A model generated the notes under the pieces. The model saw nothing but the letters and a program-made list of their open reading frames with translations, was not told the DNA's origin and did no database searches. Both the position numbers and the translations under genes were made by a program. Shown here piece by piece: positions 36,481 to 49,142 of a stretch of DNA of 64,000 bases. Source of the stretch: Tubiluchus corallicola (taxonomy: Eukaryota; Priapulida; Priapulimorpha; Priapulimorphida; Tubiluchidae). The stretch is taken from positions 994,001-1,058,000 of the forward strand of contig JAQGDQ010000004.1 in NCBI GenBank assembly GCA_030141605.1, read 5' to 3'. Every line of letters starts with the position of its first letter. The stretch's first letter is position 1.

Positions 36481-37735
36481 CATTTGTTACTGTTCAATTA
36501 GCAAAGAGTAGATTCGTGATAAACGACAAGCAGATGTAACAGCAAAAATATATCAAAAGAAGCCAAACGCTCGTCAACAACTTGGCCTAAATTTTTAAAG
36601 AAAGCACCAGTCAAACGATAGTGAACATTTACTTGCCTTTTTACTGCACTTACATAAGATTTGAATACGTAATATAATTTAGGTATGTAGAAATATGCAG
36701 GTAATATCTTTTTAGGAAAATAGCCAATATAAGTTTTTATTACTGTATTTTTTTCTTCCCGTATCAATTCATTATCCCGGTCAGCATCAATATCAGAAAG
36801 GAAAGGTTCATGTGTCCAGACAAAAAATATTGCTTCTCTGAAATAGGCATATGCCCACTGCACCTGAAATTTTGACAATGACGAATTGCACAGTAGACAT
36901 TAGATTTTGGTCAGTTGAATCCACTAACAACAACAATGGCGGTATTATTTTTAACAGATGAAAATTTGCAATATCTTACAATATGATGCAATACAATAAT
37001 TTAAGTGATGCGTTACAGAAATGGATGAAATGCAGAATTAGTATGCAAGTCTATGCATGCTGGCTGCGTCCATAACGTCATGCAATTTATTCACAATATC
37101 CGGGCAGCCTTTGCAAGTGACCTGCATAACAAACGAAATTTTGTTTTACAAATACTCCTGTTATGCCGTTTTCCTGGGTATAGACGTACGTAAATTTTGT
37201 CATACAATAAATTGGAAAATGGAAAAATAAACCTGACATTCAGCCCGAGACTTCATGCCTACTACACGTGAGAAAACAGCTAGTGTGAAAAAGAACAATA
37301 CATTGTCTATATAAAATCTTACGAAAGAAAAAGATTCCATACTGCATGATAATTAAATTTCAGTAGACAAAGGCCTGCAACTATTGAATTATCTCAAGGT
37401 ACTCAAGTAAAACGCAAATCGCATAACGGTCATGCATCCGCTGTCTCTTAAACCAATTAATACATTAATGGTTAATGTGCATTGTATACATACGTGATGC
37501 AAATTGTTGGCATAATGAATAATATAATACTCTAGTGTATGATGTATATGAACAGGTTGCATGTTGTAGCGAAAAGTTTTTGAGCACCAGCTGTTGTTTC
37601 ATGCCAGTCATATTATCAAACCTATATCATCAGTTGCCGCCTAACTTTACGATTTCGTGACAATGTTCCCTGTTTTGCGAGTCTTCGCACAAAAAAGAGC
37701 TAACATTGAATATCAGACACAGATTGAAAGACAGG
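36481..37735. other. Non-genic or weakly exon-like sequence
   Basis: A minus-strand frame without ATG (about 36498-36878) is flanked by an AATTTCAG acceptor-like word at its start and contains an internal GTAAGT. It is rich in Tyr, Phe and Lys, as AT-rich random frames are, so I do not call it a gene. Confidence 0.35.
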
Positions 37736-37739
37736 GTAT

Positions 37740-38335
37740 TATCTGTATATGAGACCGATAGAAGATAATATACAGCTGTGAAAAAGAATCATTTTAAGAA
37801 TAACAATATAACAAGAACAAAAAGTAAAAAAGTGACAAACTCAAAAGAATTATCGGGCAAATAACCACTCTAGAAAAAGAACTACTAAGAAATAAAGCCT
37901 GCATAAAAGAGTAATTGTTAGTAAATGGTCGCCGGCAAAAACTATTAAAATTCTGGAAGAAAAGTCGGTAGCAAAGTGACCATCCATGAAGAAAAATCGC
38001 CGAAAAGGAGACGAGACTAGACGAAAAACTTCTCGCTACGAATGAACCACTTTAAAAGAATAATTTCAGGTAAACGATCGTCTCAAAAAATCTTTGAGCA
38101 AATGACAAATCTGAAAAAAAGAATCACTGGACGAGATGAACACTCTAGAAGAAGAATGGGTAGTGATCACTATTTTTCTGGGAAACGATCACCCTGGTAA
38201 ATAACTTGAAAATGATCGCTGGTTAAACTACAATCGTGAAATGAGTCTCCGCATGACCACCATACAAATGGCTCTCAAAAAGAAGACTACTGAAGTTTGT
38301 GCAACGAGAATAGCTGAGTAGTCACGGCGCCTGCT
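37740..38335 (+). repeat. Decayed minisatellite, period about 30-36 bp
   Basis: Words of the type AAATGACCACTCT...GAAAAAGAATCACTGGG recur about a dozen times, e.g. near 37857, 37925, 37975, 38040, 38070, 38098, 38138, 38195 and 38210, with heavy divergence. Unit length drifts between about 25 and 36 bp. No coding frame persists through it. Confidence 0.6.
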
Positions 38336-39700
38336 TAACAATTAAATTGTCTTGGCAGCTGAATAAACGACAACTCAGTAAAAGTACTACAGTATTAAAA
38401 AAGAACTATCATTTTTACTATCCTGTAAAATGGAACAATTTACCAAAGAAACAGATGAATGGAAAAGACGATGTGAAAAAATGTTACGGAATAAATAACC
38501 ATGAATATCGGAAGCAACTTGAACAGAAAGAGAACTATAAAGAGAAGCACTGGGCAAATCATGCTGGAATCAATTTGCGAACCATTATGAAACACGAAAC
38601 TGAATTTTAACCCATTTGCCGTTTTTTTAATGTGGGGTAGATGTGGGGATGACGTATCTGATTCAATGTGGAACTAGTCTTCAGATGCATTCTCAAAGCA
38701 TTGAGCATTACTTGTTTGAGCATTTCCTGTTTGTCAAACATTACTTTTACACTTTTTTGTAATTATGCGTGTTTAACATCTAGGTGATGTTACATCTAGG
38801 TCATGTAGGTGATGCTACATTCTAAAACATGGCATGTCGAACCACTCATTCCTGTCCATCGGCACTGCCCACGATGCATCATTCCTCAAACCTACAGTTG
38901 TATTTGCAAAATCTTTTTGCAGCATATCTATATCAGAAGTTGACCCACTCTCGACTTTTTGTCGTTTCAAGAGTTTTACGCAGTGCTATGAGCAACGCCG
39001 GATTATGACCTTTTAGGTTAGTGGAATTATGGGGAGAATCATCCTCTAACTTGTCTGCACTCGTCTTGGATATTTTTACTCGTGATATTTTAGCGACATT
39101 TGCATAGCATGAAATAAACTTTTGTTGCAATTCTTTATCTTTAAATAAATTAGAATAGCTATCTTCTTTTTGTCAATAAAATATTTTTAAGAAATACCAC
39201 TATTTTATCATTTATTGCAAACTAAATTACCGAATTACCAAATTGCAAACCGACTTACAATGCATCACAGTAATCGTTGGCACAACAGGTGGTATGTAAT
39301 TCTTGAAAGAATGCTTAATGGGGTGAGCGTTATAATCCCCAATGCACGAGACATGACTGGATTCTGTTTTTTCAACAAGTGCATTCAATTTACCTATGCA
39401 ATATGCATAGCCTGAATTCATCTAAGTTATCGTCAGCTTCATAGGGAAAATACACATTGCAGAGCACTTGCGGCATGAGTTTGCCAGGTAATTTTATGGA
39501 AAACCCCATGATTACATATTCTTCCTCAAATGTTAAAATATTATACTTGCCAGGTAGTGACGTGCTAGACTGCTAGACCCCGTGAACCTACCCTCAAGTA
39601 TCCCTTTGGCTAAATCAGTATGTGCCACACCTCTACTGTAGAAAAGAGGATGCGAGTTAGATAGATGACCTAAGTCTTGTTTGGGCAGCATTGTTTCCTG
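38336..39700. other. Non-genic sequence
   Basis: An 87-codon plus frame without a convincing ATG context (38347-38610, Lys/Asn-rich) may simply continue the decayed minisatellite. Nothing else recognised. Confidence 0.45.
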
Positions 39701-39701
39701 C

Positions 39702-39742
39702 AGAGAAAGAGAGAGACAAAGAGAGAGAAAAAGAGAGAGGGG

Positions 39743-39818
<76 letters not shown>

Positions 39819-39852
39819 TCTGATAAAGACGGAGAGAAAGAGAGAGGGGGAA
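39702..39852 (+). repeat. (GA)n microsatellite
   Basis: About 27 perfect GA units flanked by GAGAAA/GGGGGAGA variants. It does not share the border sequence seen at 26881 and 33551. Arg-Glu and Ser-Leu frames over it are artefacts. Confidence 0.95.
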
Positions 39853-39964
39853 TCAACAATTGTGCATTGTACACTTCATAAAAATGTGTAGAGCTTTTTG
39901 TTTCTGTTAAAGTAGTGTCTTCGCTGATCACATATTAACAAAGCCCACTTCTGATTGGTTGCTT

Positions 39965-40080
39965 ACAGGAAAACCGCGCGGTTCTTGTAAAAAATCGCTC
40001 AGAGAGCAATAAGCGCGGGAAACCGCGCGGTCAATTATTTGGCCGCGAGATTTCCCGCATTATGTATGAACGACACCATT
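39965..40080. repeat. CpG-rich palindromic module, copy A
   Basis: Contains the perfect palindrome ACCGCGCGGT at 39973-39982 and again at 40022-40031. A hairpin-capable pair GCGGGAAA...TTTCCCGC (about 40015-40057) is also present. TTTCCCGC matches E2F-type sites (known motif), but the module is repeated at 40241-40305, which fits a transposon end better than a promoter. Confidence 0.6.
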
Positions 40081-40240
40081 TGAAGTAATAAAATGTTCCG
40101 GGGGAGGGGGGTGATTATATGTGCTCTATAAAAAAGTGTGTTTTACTAATTCTTTGTATAATGCTATCTTTACGTTGTTCTCATATATTTTATATAGAAA
40201 AAATCCTGAAATAAAAGTTTAAATTCAAATTAAATTCATA
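40081..40240. other. Spacer between the two CpG modules
   Basis: AT-rich, except for a G-run at about 40098-40111. Nothing recognised. Confidence 0.4.
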
Positions 40241-40305
40241 GAGCAATTAACAGCGCGAAACCACGCGGTTTCCTGCCTTATGTATAAACGGGCCATTAGC
40301 GAATG
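40241..40305 (+). repeat. CpG-rich palindromic module, copy B
   Basis: Direct repeat of the second half of copy A: AGAGCAA-TAA-GCGCG-AAACC-CGCGGT, then TTTCC-GC-TTATGTAT-AACG. The 24-26 bp between the two halves in copy A are missing here. Confidence 0.6.
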
Positions 40306-40850
40306 CCAAATCCAATGCAATGTTCTAACATCCTACGAAACTACGTAAAAGTAGCTAACGGAGTAGCTTCCCAGTATTCTGAAGGCACCAAGAGCACAGC
40401 TATTCACAGCATAATGTTTTCTACAGATCTTACGCAATGTTAGCTTTACATTTGCTGAACAAACAACTTCGACTACTTAATAAAATCATTGTCATTTTTC
40501 TCATGTAGCTTGCGCATTAATTCATTAAGTCCTAATGGTTTACTCATGCAGTATGCAAAGGTTGCAGCACCCCTATGTGTAAGACATTATTGTCTCAGTA
40601 AAGTTGTTTACATCATGTTTTTATAATTACGTAAAGGTACGGGTACAGCAGTATATACTGCATTATAAAATAACGATTCGATAAAAACATCATTAAATCA
40701 TTTAAAATAAATTTAATTACTCCTCTTTGAAACTACTGCAGACAGAAAGTTCCATATGTTACTTTAATAGTTAATAGCAATAAATAACGACATTAATAAT
40801 TTATAAACTGAGTAAAAAATATTGTCATTAGATCATTAAAGGAAATTTTG
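40306..40850. other. AT-rich non-genic sequence
   Basis: Nothing recognised. Confidence 0.5.
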
Positions 40851-40854
40851 AAAT

Positions 40855-40945
40855 TTCAGGGAATTGAACCCACTGAATTTTACCTGTTATTGGTGAATAC
40901 TCATTATCAATTATTTTTTAAATGCTCACTCACTCAACCACCATC
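40855..40945 (-). repeat. tRNA-derived SINE head
   Basis: On the minus strand, a TGGTTGAGTGAGTGAGCA stretch (degenerate A box, about 40925-40942) is followed by GGGTTCAATTCCC, a textbook B box (about 40859-40871). The spacing and flanking pairing are tRNA-like, but no full cloverleaf is present. Confidence 0.55.
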
Positions 40946-41074
40946 TGTGAACTTTGGTGAGACAAAAATTAGTTCACGAAAAGCGTATAAAAAAACTACC
41001 GTAGAAGAAAAGATGCTAATTTGAATATGCTGAAACAGACTCTTTTTAAGTTTTTAGAAACAGGTTAAGCTATG

Positions 41075-41165
41075 GCGCCAGTCTTGAACCAGCCAAGGCA
41101 GCCCTGAGTAGGAATAGCAGCACTTCCTGGATCTCAACTTTTAAACCACTCGGCTGTATTCAGCA
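41075..41165 (-). repeat. tRNA-Leu/Ser-like SINE head
   Basis: On the minus strand, AGCCGAGTGGTTTAA (41141-41155) is the A-box/D-arm signature of Leu and Ser tRNAs, and GGTTCAAGACT (41080-41090) is a B box about 50 bp later. Mutations prevent a full cloverleaf, so I read it as a tRNA-derived SINE or tRNA pseudogene. It has the same orientation as the SINE head 200 bp to the left. Confidence 0.55.
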
Positions 41166-42415
41166 CGTCTAATATTGTAGCAAAGTTTATAAGAGCTTGG
41201 TTGTAAGAGCATCTTACAAGATGCTGGGAAAAGTCTCAGCTTGGGAGAAAAAATGCTACCTCAACAGCTGTGAAATACGCAGCTTGCTAATTCCTACAAT
41301 TCCAGCGTTTACAGGCTAATGTGTGTTTAAAAATTTAACAGAACCAAGTAAAACGGCGCTACAAGTCTGTTAGAGCTCTCAGCATTTGCCTACTTGGCAC
41401 CCAAAGGCTTAATTTGGTTAATACCAGTGGGTAAATTCCTTTGCTAGCACAGCTGTAAGTATTGAGTCATTTTATATTTATCAATATAGATATTCCCAGC
41501 ATCAGCTAATTCTCCACTCCAAACGTTGCCTTCAAGGCAAAGAATGCGTTTTCTACACTCTTCACCCCATTTTTCTCATTTGAAAAAACTGTCTACCTCG
41601 AGAGCAATGCAGAACTCAGGTGTACCTAAAATTTTTAATTTTCTCCACAAGATTGAAAAATTTTGAATTTTCATGAAGACAGCACACACAGCAAAACCAT
41701 TTTAGCCTAATACCTCTCTTTGAGACATGCACATCTGAATCAACATTATCAATATTGTATCGCGGACTGTTTGAAATCAAGCTTAACTTGGCATAAATAC
41801 CAAAAAGTTCAATACGGCATGAGTACGAATGCACATGGTCCCGCATTGAACCAGGAAAAGATCAATAACACCAGATAGATTATATGTTAGCCCGGTGGGA
41901 AAGTGACAAATTTTGTGGCGGCTCAAGTTAAAGGGAGTTAAGGAACTGCGTAATGCTCAGTGGGTTAATGGCTGGAACCACCTTTCAATAGTCAAGTAAA
42001 AGTCGCGCTAAAGACATTTTCCTGACTGCGGAACGCCAAAAAATTCACTTTACGTAATAAAGGAGCAAGAAGGGAAACTTACAGTGACTGAAAACAGGGC
42101 AAGTAAATAACAACCCGGGACGTAACCTGCGTAGCGGGTAGGTTTAAATGGTGGATAATTTAGATGAGTCTGAGTCTGCCTGTTGTTCAGTCAGAGCCAA
42201 ATATGCTATTGTTTAAATCGTGTATGTAAATAATTGCATTTGTGTAAATTAGTAATGCTAGTACGTACATTCAGATAATTATAATTATATAATACTTATA
42301 ATTATATTTACCATACGGCTATTTTTATTCAAAGCAGATAATCTGACATATCCCGCTAAATACGAATCTGTTTCTCTTTTATTTATTTGTCTAGTACACT
42401 AGCTCTAAACAATTA
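41166..42415. other. Non-genic sequence
   Basis: Nothing recognised beyond possible SINE body sequence next to the previous entry. Confidence 0.4.
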
Positions 42416-42419
42416 GTTT

Positions 42420-42850
42420 TAATTAATGCCACTGAAGAAATTTGTTCTAAATCTGCAGATAAGGAGCTAATGTTGGCTGATGTCTACTGAGGCTTTGCAA
42501 AAGCTTTTGATGCCGTGAGCAGTGGACCTGTACGCAGCAGAAATTATAACCCGGTGGTTTTAGAAGTACTGCATTATTTTGTTGACGTTTGGATGGTTAT
42601 ATGCAAACAGATCTCAAACGTCTAATGGCAGTAATATTTCTGAATAGATTAAAATAGCTTAAAGAGCATCTCAGGTGTCACGGTTTCACCTATGCAGCAC
42701 TTCAAAGTCCAAAGGCATAGGCTTACTACTTGCAGGTGATATTGTTATTTAACTAATGTTTTAAGCAGTACGTCGACATTGTTTATCAGTAAATATATGT
42801 CTAAATGTTAATAAAACAAAATATATTGTATTTCGAATAAACACCTCAAG
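42420..42850 (+). mobile_element. Dead LINE fragment, reverse transcriptase (CR1/L3/jockey-like)
   Basis: Conceptual plus-strand reading with stops and frameshifts recovers ordered reverse-transcriptase landmarks: GFAKAFDAV (motif A) at about 42489-42516, LLAGDIVI, equivalent to the FADD region with the catalytic pair changed, at about 42727-42752, and LNVNKTKYIVF at about 42804-42836. The order and spacing match the palm domain of CR1/L3/jockey-type non-LTR elements. There are several stops (e.g. TGA at 42488) and shifts, and no endonuclease or 3' tail was found. It is an old, non-functional fragment. Confidence 0.75.
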
Positions 42851-43815
42851 CAATCATAATGCTTAATCTAAGAAGAGAGAGCATGTTGCATTGCAATTGT
42901 CCAACATACTAAATTTCGGATTGTCTTTCTTTGGGAACATTTAAATGGTCAAAATATCTAATAATTTTGGACTAAAGAAAACAACTGTGAAAAAGTATAT
43001 GCGAATCGCAAACTTAATTCCTAATGCCAAGAATAATTACAGTTAATGAAAGATTACGCAATCACCAAAAAGAGAAATAATTCCACTGAAACCACCAATG
43101 TGTGGTTTATCTTCAGGTGAAAGATTAAAAAAATAAAAACTCGTGCTTGAAAAATTACTAAAATATTATTTTTAGAGCGTAATACTATGAACACATACAA
43201 GGATATAACCCCAATCCAAATAGCATTTAGTAATTTTAATAATCACAGTGGCTTGGAACATTGTATTCTGTCTTTTTCCGAACATATAGGAATAATAGGT
43301 CATATAGGACAATAAGAACTTTATATAATGTGTAAGAACTGTAATAATGTGACATTGCATTGTAGTAATAGTCCGTGCTAAAATCACCGTTGCATTCTGT
43401 GCCGTTAAATTTTAATTATAATTTTAATAAAAATATAATTAGAAGCATTATAAACTGAGTCTCGTTAACTGCAAAGTGCTAGAAATTACATACTATTTTT
43501 TTTCGAAACCGTCTAAAATTTAAAATCAAACATTACAAATGAATCTTTAGCTCAATACTGTATGACAAATACAACTACAAACATCATCTATCTAACATTT
43601 ACTGTATCTGTGGCCATGTCCTAACGGAACAGATTGTGGCCTGGAATTAAAACTTTTAATTCTGTACAGTGCATATGTCCGAGTGAAATTAGAGTACGAA
43701 AAAAGTATTTTCGTGGCATATAATAACTTTTAATTCACAATGGAAAGATATTGGTATCGTATTGATTACGATTTTACTATCTACTTAGTAGCGCCAAAGA
43801 TGAAACTTTACATTA
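42851..43815. other. AT-rich non-genic sequence
   Basis: May include more decayed LINE sequence just after 42850. Nothing identifiable. Confidence 0.4.
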
Positions 43816-43958
43816 TATTGTTGTTGTTGTTGGTGGTGGTTGTTGTCCTCGTCGTCCGTGTTGTCGTTGTCATCGTCTTTGCCGCTGCGCCGTTCCGTCG
43901 TCGCCGTCGTCGTCGTCGTCGCCGCCGCCGTCGTCATCATTATTATTATTATTATTTG
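43816..43958 (+). repeat. Compound TTG/GTC/CGC/ATT trinucleotide repeat
   Basis: Blocks of TTG, GGT, GTC, CGC and ATT triplets in turn. Poly-Arg, poly-Val and poly-Asp frames over it are artefacts. Confidence 0.9.
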
Positions 43959-46900
43959 TAGTGGAGTTGCATTGAAAAACCGCAAAACTCAATTCATTGG
44001 CACTTATCACCCGATATTCACATACATAACGATAATCAACTAATAACACCAATTATTTATACGAGTCGTGAGAAGCCAGACCTGAGTTACCTCTCTCACG
44101 CCTCTACTTCTAAAGGAAATTACACCTCTAGCTGACTGCGAAAAACATGTACGCTCATAGTTCTCAGATTTAACTCGTACTCGGGTTTATAATTTCTTCG
44201 CATTTATTCGATTGGTTAATATATAGGTGGCATTTAGGTGCGCTAATTAATTTAATTAGATTTGCTGCTGCAGAAAATCTGCTTACTAGAAGCTTTTTTA
44301 CAACGAAGTCGCATATGGCAAGTAATTAACTAAGCTAGCATCACTGTTTGTTACCTCCCTTTAACACATGCTCTCTGATTAAAACAACAGCAACTATTTT
44401 TACACATTATTAAATTGGGAGCAAATAATTGACCATGTCACGAAACATGTGCGCATGATAATGAACAGGTAAAGATAACATCTACTCTCAAATGCCATTT
44501 AAAGTGCTAGATGAGAAACTATAATGTTCTTTGCCTGGCGTGCTTTTTTCTTCTTTGCCTATATAGTAATATTTGCTGTTTTTCCATTTCACTTTCTCTG
44601 CTAGCCTTCTTCCCCTTCTCTTTCCTCCTTTCGTTTTTTCTCTTCTCTCTCATGAAAGGATGCGAAATAATATCATCGAAAACTGAAAAAAGAAAACAGA
44701 TTTCGTACTAATCTTTGTATATCTAACGAGAATGTACTACTGAAAACTTGAACTTTGCACACAGGCGTTAGTGTTCTGCATAATTGGGTAAATCTTCAAT
44801 AATTTCAACAAATTTAACTGGAAACTGATCTAACCGCTGTCTTGCATAATGCACACTCTGTCATTCAACAACTTTTAAAAGCAGTTTTGTTCAAGACCGT
44901 GTGCAAACAAAGAGGAAAAGTTAAATCGGAATTATTTATGTCAAGCGGACTTATGTAAATGAAGAGCCGAATGGCTGTGACAGGTCCGCTAAAAACTTGT
45001 TTATAAAGTATATTCTGTCATCTGCACAGAGCATAACTTAGCTCCAACCATCGACAGCTCTCAGTATTAAACATTAAAATGTTAGCTACTGTCTTAGCCA
45101 GCACGCCAGATCAATGGATTTAGTTGTTAGTAAAAAACGCAATTTAATCGTAAAACTGTTGTTATTGTCAGTTGCACGAGGCGCTGCGCATAGAGCGAGA
45201 TTAAAACACAAAACCCGGATTAAGCGCCCTACCAAGGGTTAATAAGAATGACTTATCAAGATTTAATTATTAAGATTTCAGACCTTGTTTTTGACCGTAT
45301 GAATGTATCAATTATGTGAGAAGTACGAATGCATACACGAGTACCATTTTTAGGACACATTCATCAAATCTGCTAGTTGTATTCCTGTACACTAGCTTTT
45401 TAGTGTCGCAGGAATTGCTTAAAAATAACCGTGTTTGTTTTTCCATGCGAAGGGTCTGTGTGTTCAATTCCACGACCAGTCTTAAGAAAGACAAAATTTT
45501 ACAGCTATTTCCTCTACAAAGAGCATAGATTAGTCGAATTTGGATTGTACTGGATTGTTAATATGAAAGTCGCACCGAATATGTAATATGTATTTTGGTA
45601 TGCCCAAATCTGCAATTTTTGCACTTTGCCCCTTATCTTGAAAACACAAGAATAACACCTGCGCCAAAGTTGCACTTTTCTCTGCTCCGTCATTACCACC
45701 AATAATCTTTTCTTTATGAAAATTAACATTAAAATGAACAGGAAGAGGAAGTGCGTGTATTTAGCCCTGATAACCCTCTTTCACTTATTCTTATTATTAG
45801 CACACTGATTAAAGCATTCCATATTAGGAAGTTTTTGTCTGCTCAGGTGCCAGGTGGAATACACCAAGTTCCGACTGGTCTACCAACAGGTGCAAGAAAA
45901 ATACCTGCATTATCCCATGCACTTCAAACCCACCTGGCTATTAGCTTATTTTGTTAACTGCAACGACTTTCCCTTTTTACAATGTAGCAGTCTTAAATGT
46001 CAATTCTCCATTCAAGAGGGAAATCATGTATAGGAGCATATAGCTGCATCTGATAAATCGCAAATTTTACGCCAGAAAACTTAAGTTAGTAAAGTTTATC
46101 AGAGCACATAATTTTTTATTCACTCCGCATAACTACTGTTGTTATGTTAGCACATAAGTGGCTATTGTTTACTATATTAACTTTACTTGGTTTTAAGCAC
46201 ATTATTAGAGTTCACATATAGCACATATAGCAATATAGTAATCTGTATTTTATGTATTTAATATATCAGTTGGCCAAACAGCCAACTAAAAGAAAGTTAA
46301 TTAAACGAAACATTTTTGCGAAAGTGAAGAACTATTTACAACTTATCCAGTATTCATGTATGTTCAACACACAAAAAAATGAATGCAATATAGGTTTTCA
46401 AAATTGTCGTGTTATTCAAACTTTCGGAAGATTCTTAAGATGCTAAGAACACACACATAGTACGGGTCATCAATTTTCACCCTTTTTTCTTACCTGATAA
46501 TGAAAGTAAAACTAGCTGCTGACAATTTTAATTGAGTTATTGATACGCCTGCCTCTGTATAGTGGTCGTAGAATACTTGCGTATGTTCTCAGTCGATGAC
46601 ATCTGCGGCGGGGTCCAGATATTCTGTAGCGAAAGACCTAACAGTAATTCGATGTCAGTTATAATTTCGTTCTTACGTGTCCCAATGGATGAATGATCGA
46701 TTTATTGTACTGCTGCAAAAAAGAAAAGCTGTCAAGATAGAAAAAGGGACTATTATTTTAGGATAAAACGGTCGAACTACTTGGGATAAGACAAGATGGA
46801 CGGCAGCTGAATAAAAATAAACCAAGTTTGCCAATGTGTTTTTGGTAGAACTTATGAACACTTTCGCTGGAGGCGTAATTCGGGCGTTACTGCCATTTTT

Positions 46901-47268
46901 ATAGTAATTTGACCTATAATTTACTATAGAATGTATAATTACAGATTTTCTCAAGAAGAGCTGTCACCTGTATGGGCTCGTATACCACTTGTATTCATGT
47001 ATTAGATAAAATACAAAATTACATCCCGCAGACACCCGTAATTGTACACATGCGTTAAAAGAAATCAGTGATTACCGAAGTAGATCCTAACAGACCTGAC
47101 TCGGGTGTTCAGCAGCAGAAAAATGCCGAGGAAGGATCTCCTTAGAGTTGGAACTTGCAACACTGTAATTCATTGTAAGTCTGCCAGCTAAACAGTTATT
47201 CCAAGTCAAATCAGCTTCACCGTTTGTAAGCGTTGACGTAACAAAGGTTTTTTCTAATCTCAATCAGT
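43959..47268. other. AT-rich non-genic sequence
   Basis: 3.3 kb. Short frames only (e.g. 44511-44711, 45312-45528, 46673-46954), none recognisable. A B-box-like word at about 45458 lacks a partner A box. Confidence 0.5.
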
Positions 47269-47269
47269 T

Positions 47270-47656
<387 letters not shown>

Positions 47657-47815
47657 CGTTGATAAGCGCGGCATGTATTGGTGTGATACTGAGTTTTGTA
47701 TCACAAACTTTATAAAATCTTGAAGTATATTTTTATTTTTGTATAAGTTTTAACATATTTCAATTTTCTTTTTAGTAATAGCAAGTCATCGATTTTTCGT
47801 CTTTGGAAGTGGATG
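47657..47815. other. Spacer between array and LINE remnant
   Basis: AT-rich and short, with no feature seen. Confidence 0.4.
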
Positions 47816-47819
47816 AAGA

Positions 47820-48840
47820 ACTACGGCTAATTAAAGTCAAATAAAACAGCAGGACCAGATGGGGTACCACCGGGATTTTGAAAATGTTACCTGATTCATG
47901 GATATCATTACTAGCTGTTGTTTTTAATGTTATTTTTTGTTCTGAATATCCAGAGCCATGGACATTTGCAAAAGTGTTTATGATTTACAAAAAAGGATGC
48001 CGTTCTTAACAAGCAAATTATAGAGGAATGAGCAATCCTCTCTGCAATTGCTAAACTGTATGATAATGTTTTAAATGCTCGTTTTTCACGTTGGCTTAAG
48101 TCTAGAAAAAGTGTACTTGGCTTTCAGTAGTAGCGAAATCTTGTACTTGGCTTTCATTGACTAGCAGAAAGCGTATGACGTTGTAATTCGAAACAAGTTG
48201 TTGGAAATGATGCTGTTAAAGGATGCTAGAACAGGTATCTCAAAACTATCTGCTAAACGTTCGAGAAGTGTTCCAGTGTCATTGAGAGTCAGACTGAGAA
48301 TCAGACTCTAGCAGAGGTGTTTGGCAAGGAGCTTCTACAAACTGCTCATTGTTTATCTGTTCGAGGATTACGAGGATTGACTCACCAGAAGAGGAATGGC
48401 TAGAATCTTTTCACCAGTTATTACTGATAGGTGACACGGTTCTCTTTGCTTCATCCAGATTTACGATGGCTGGCAAGTTGAACAGACTGTACAATTCCGC
48501 AAACGATGTCGGAATGATACTTCACCCCTCTAAATTCAAGTTTTTGGTTATTAATTCTGAGGACCCTGAACCCTTTTGTGTGGGCGTAGTTAAATTCGAG
48601 AACACAAGAAGTTATGTATATTTGGGATCCACAATAATGGACTCTTCTATATTTGTCCACAAACGTCTATGCATTTGTGGTCTTGCGAACGAAGAACACA
48701 TAGCGTGCCATTGTAGTTACACTAGTGATCTAAGAACTGATGGAGAAGCCGAGCTTTGTTCATTAGATGCCTTTACATATTCGACTTCATCCCAAGCGCT
48801 TGCCAACCATATGCCAATAATGGCATAATTGTCTTTCTAG
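47820..48840 (+). mobile_element. Dead LINE fragment, reverse transcriptase
   Basis: With stops and frameshifts, the plus strand reads KTAGPDGVPP (about 47845-47874) and PEPWTFAKVFMIYKKG (about 47950-47999), the conserved start of non-LTR reverse transcriptases. Later it reads IGDTVLFASS (about 48424-48456), equivalent to YADDTVLFASS with the first Asp replaced by Gly, and YVYLGSTIMDSS (about 48616-48651), the post-palm YLG motif. The catalytic Asp pair is broken and frames change several times. The QKGCR/NYRG-type motif, weakly visible at 48000-48030, fits RTE/I/jockey-type elements; the exact clade is unclear. A 159-codon open stretch (48349-48828) is part of this wreck, not a host gene. 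Confidence 0.8.
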
Positions 48841-48968
48841 GGCAAAGAAGTTGAATAAACAGTAATTTTTGTCATGTTTTTGTAGTTACAGTTTTTGCAG
48901 TTACACTTAATACATTAGCACATGTGTACATTTTTAGCTTGACATGCGAACTTTATTTGTTTTTGTGT

Positions 48969-49142
<174 letters not shown>

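Noticed and set aside
42880-43060. Possible continuation of the dead LINE
   Set aside because: Some Lys/Asn-rich peptide resemblance, but no diagnostic motif; it could be composition only.
45450-45482. B-box-like TGTTCAATTCCAC
   Set aside because: No A box at a suitable distance upstream and no tRNA fold.
48349-48828. 159-codon plus-strand frame as a host gene
   Set aside because: It contains the RT palm motif and the YLG motif in a row of broken LINE frames, so it belongs to a dead retrotransposon.
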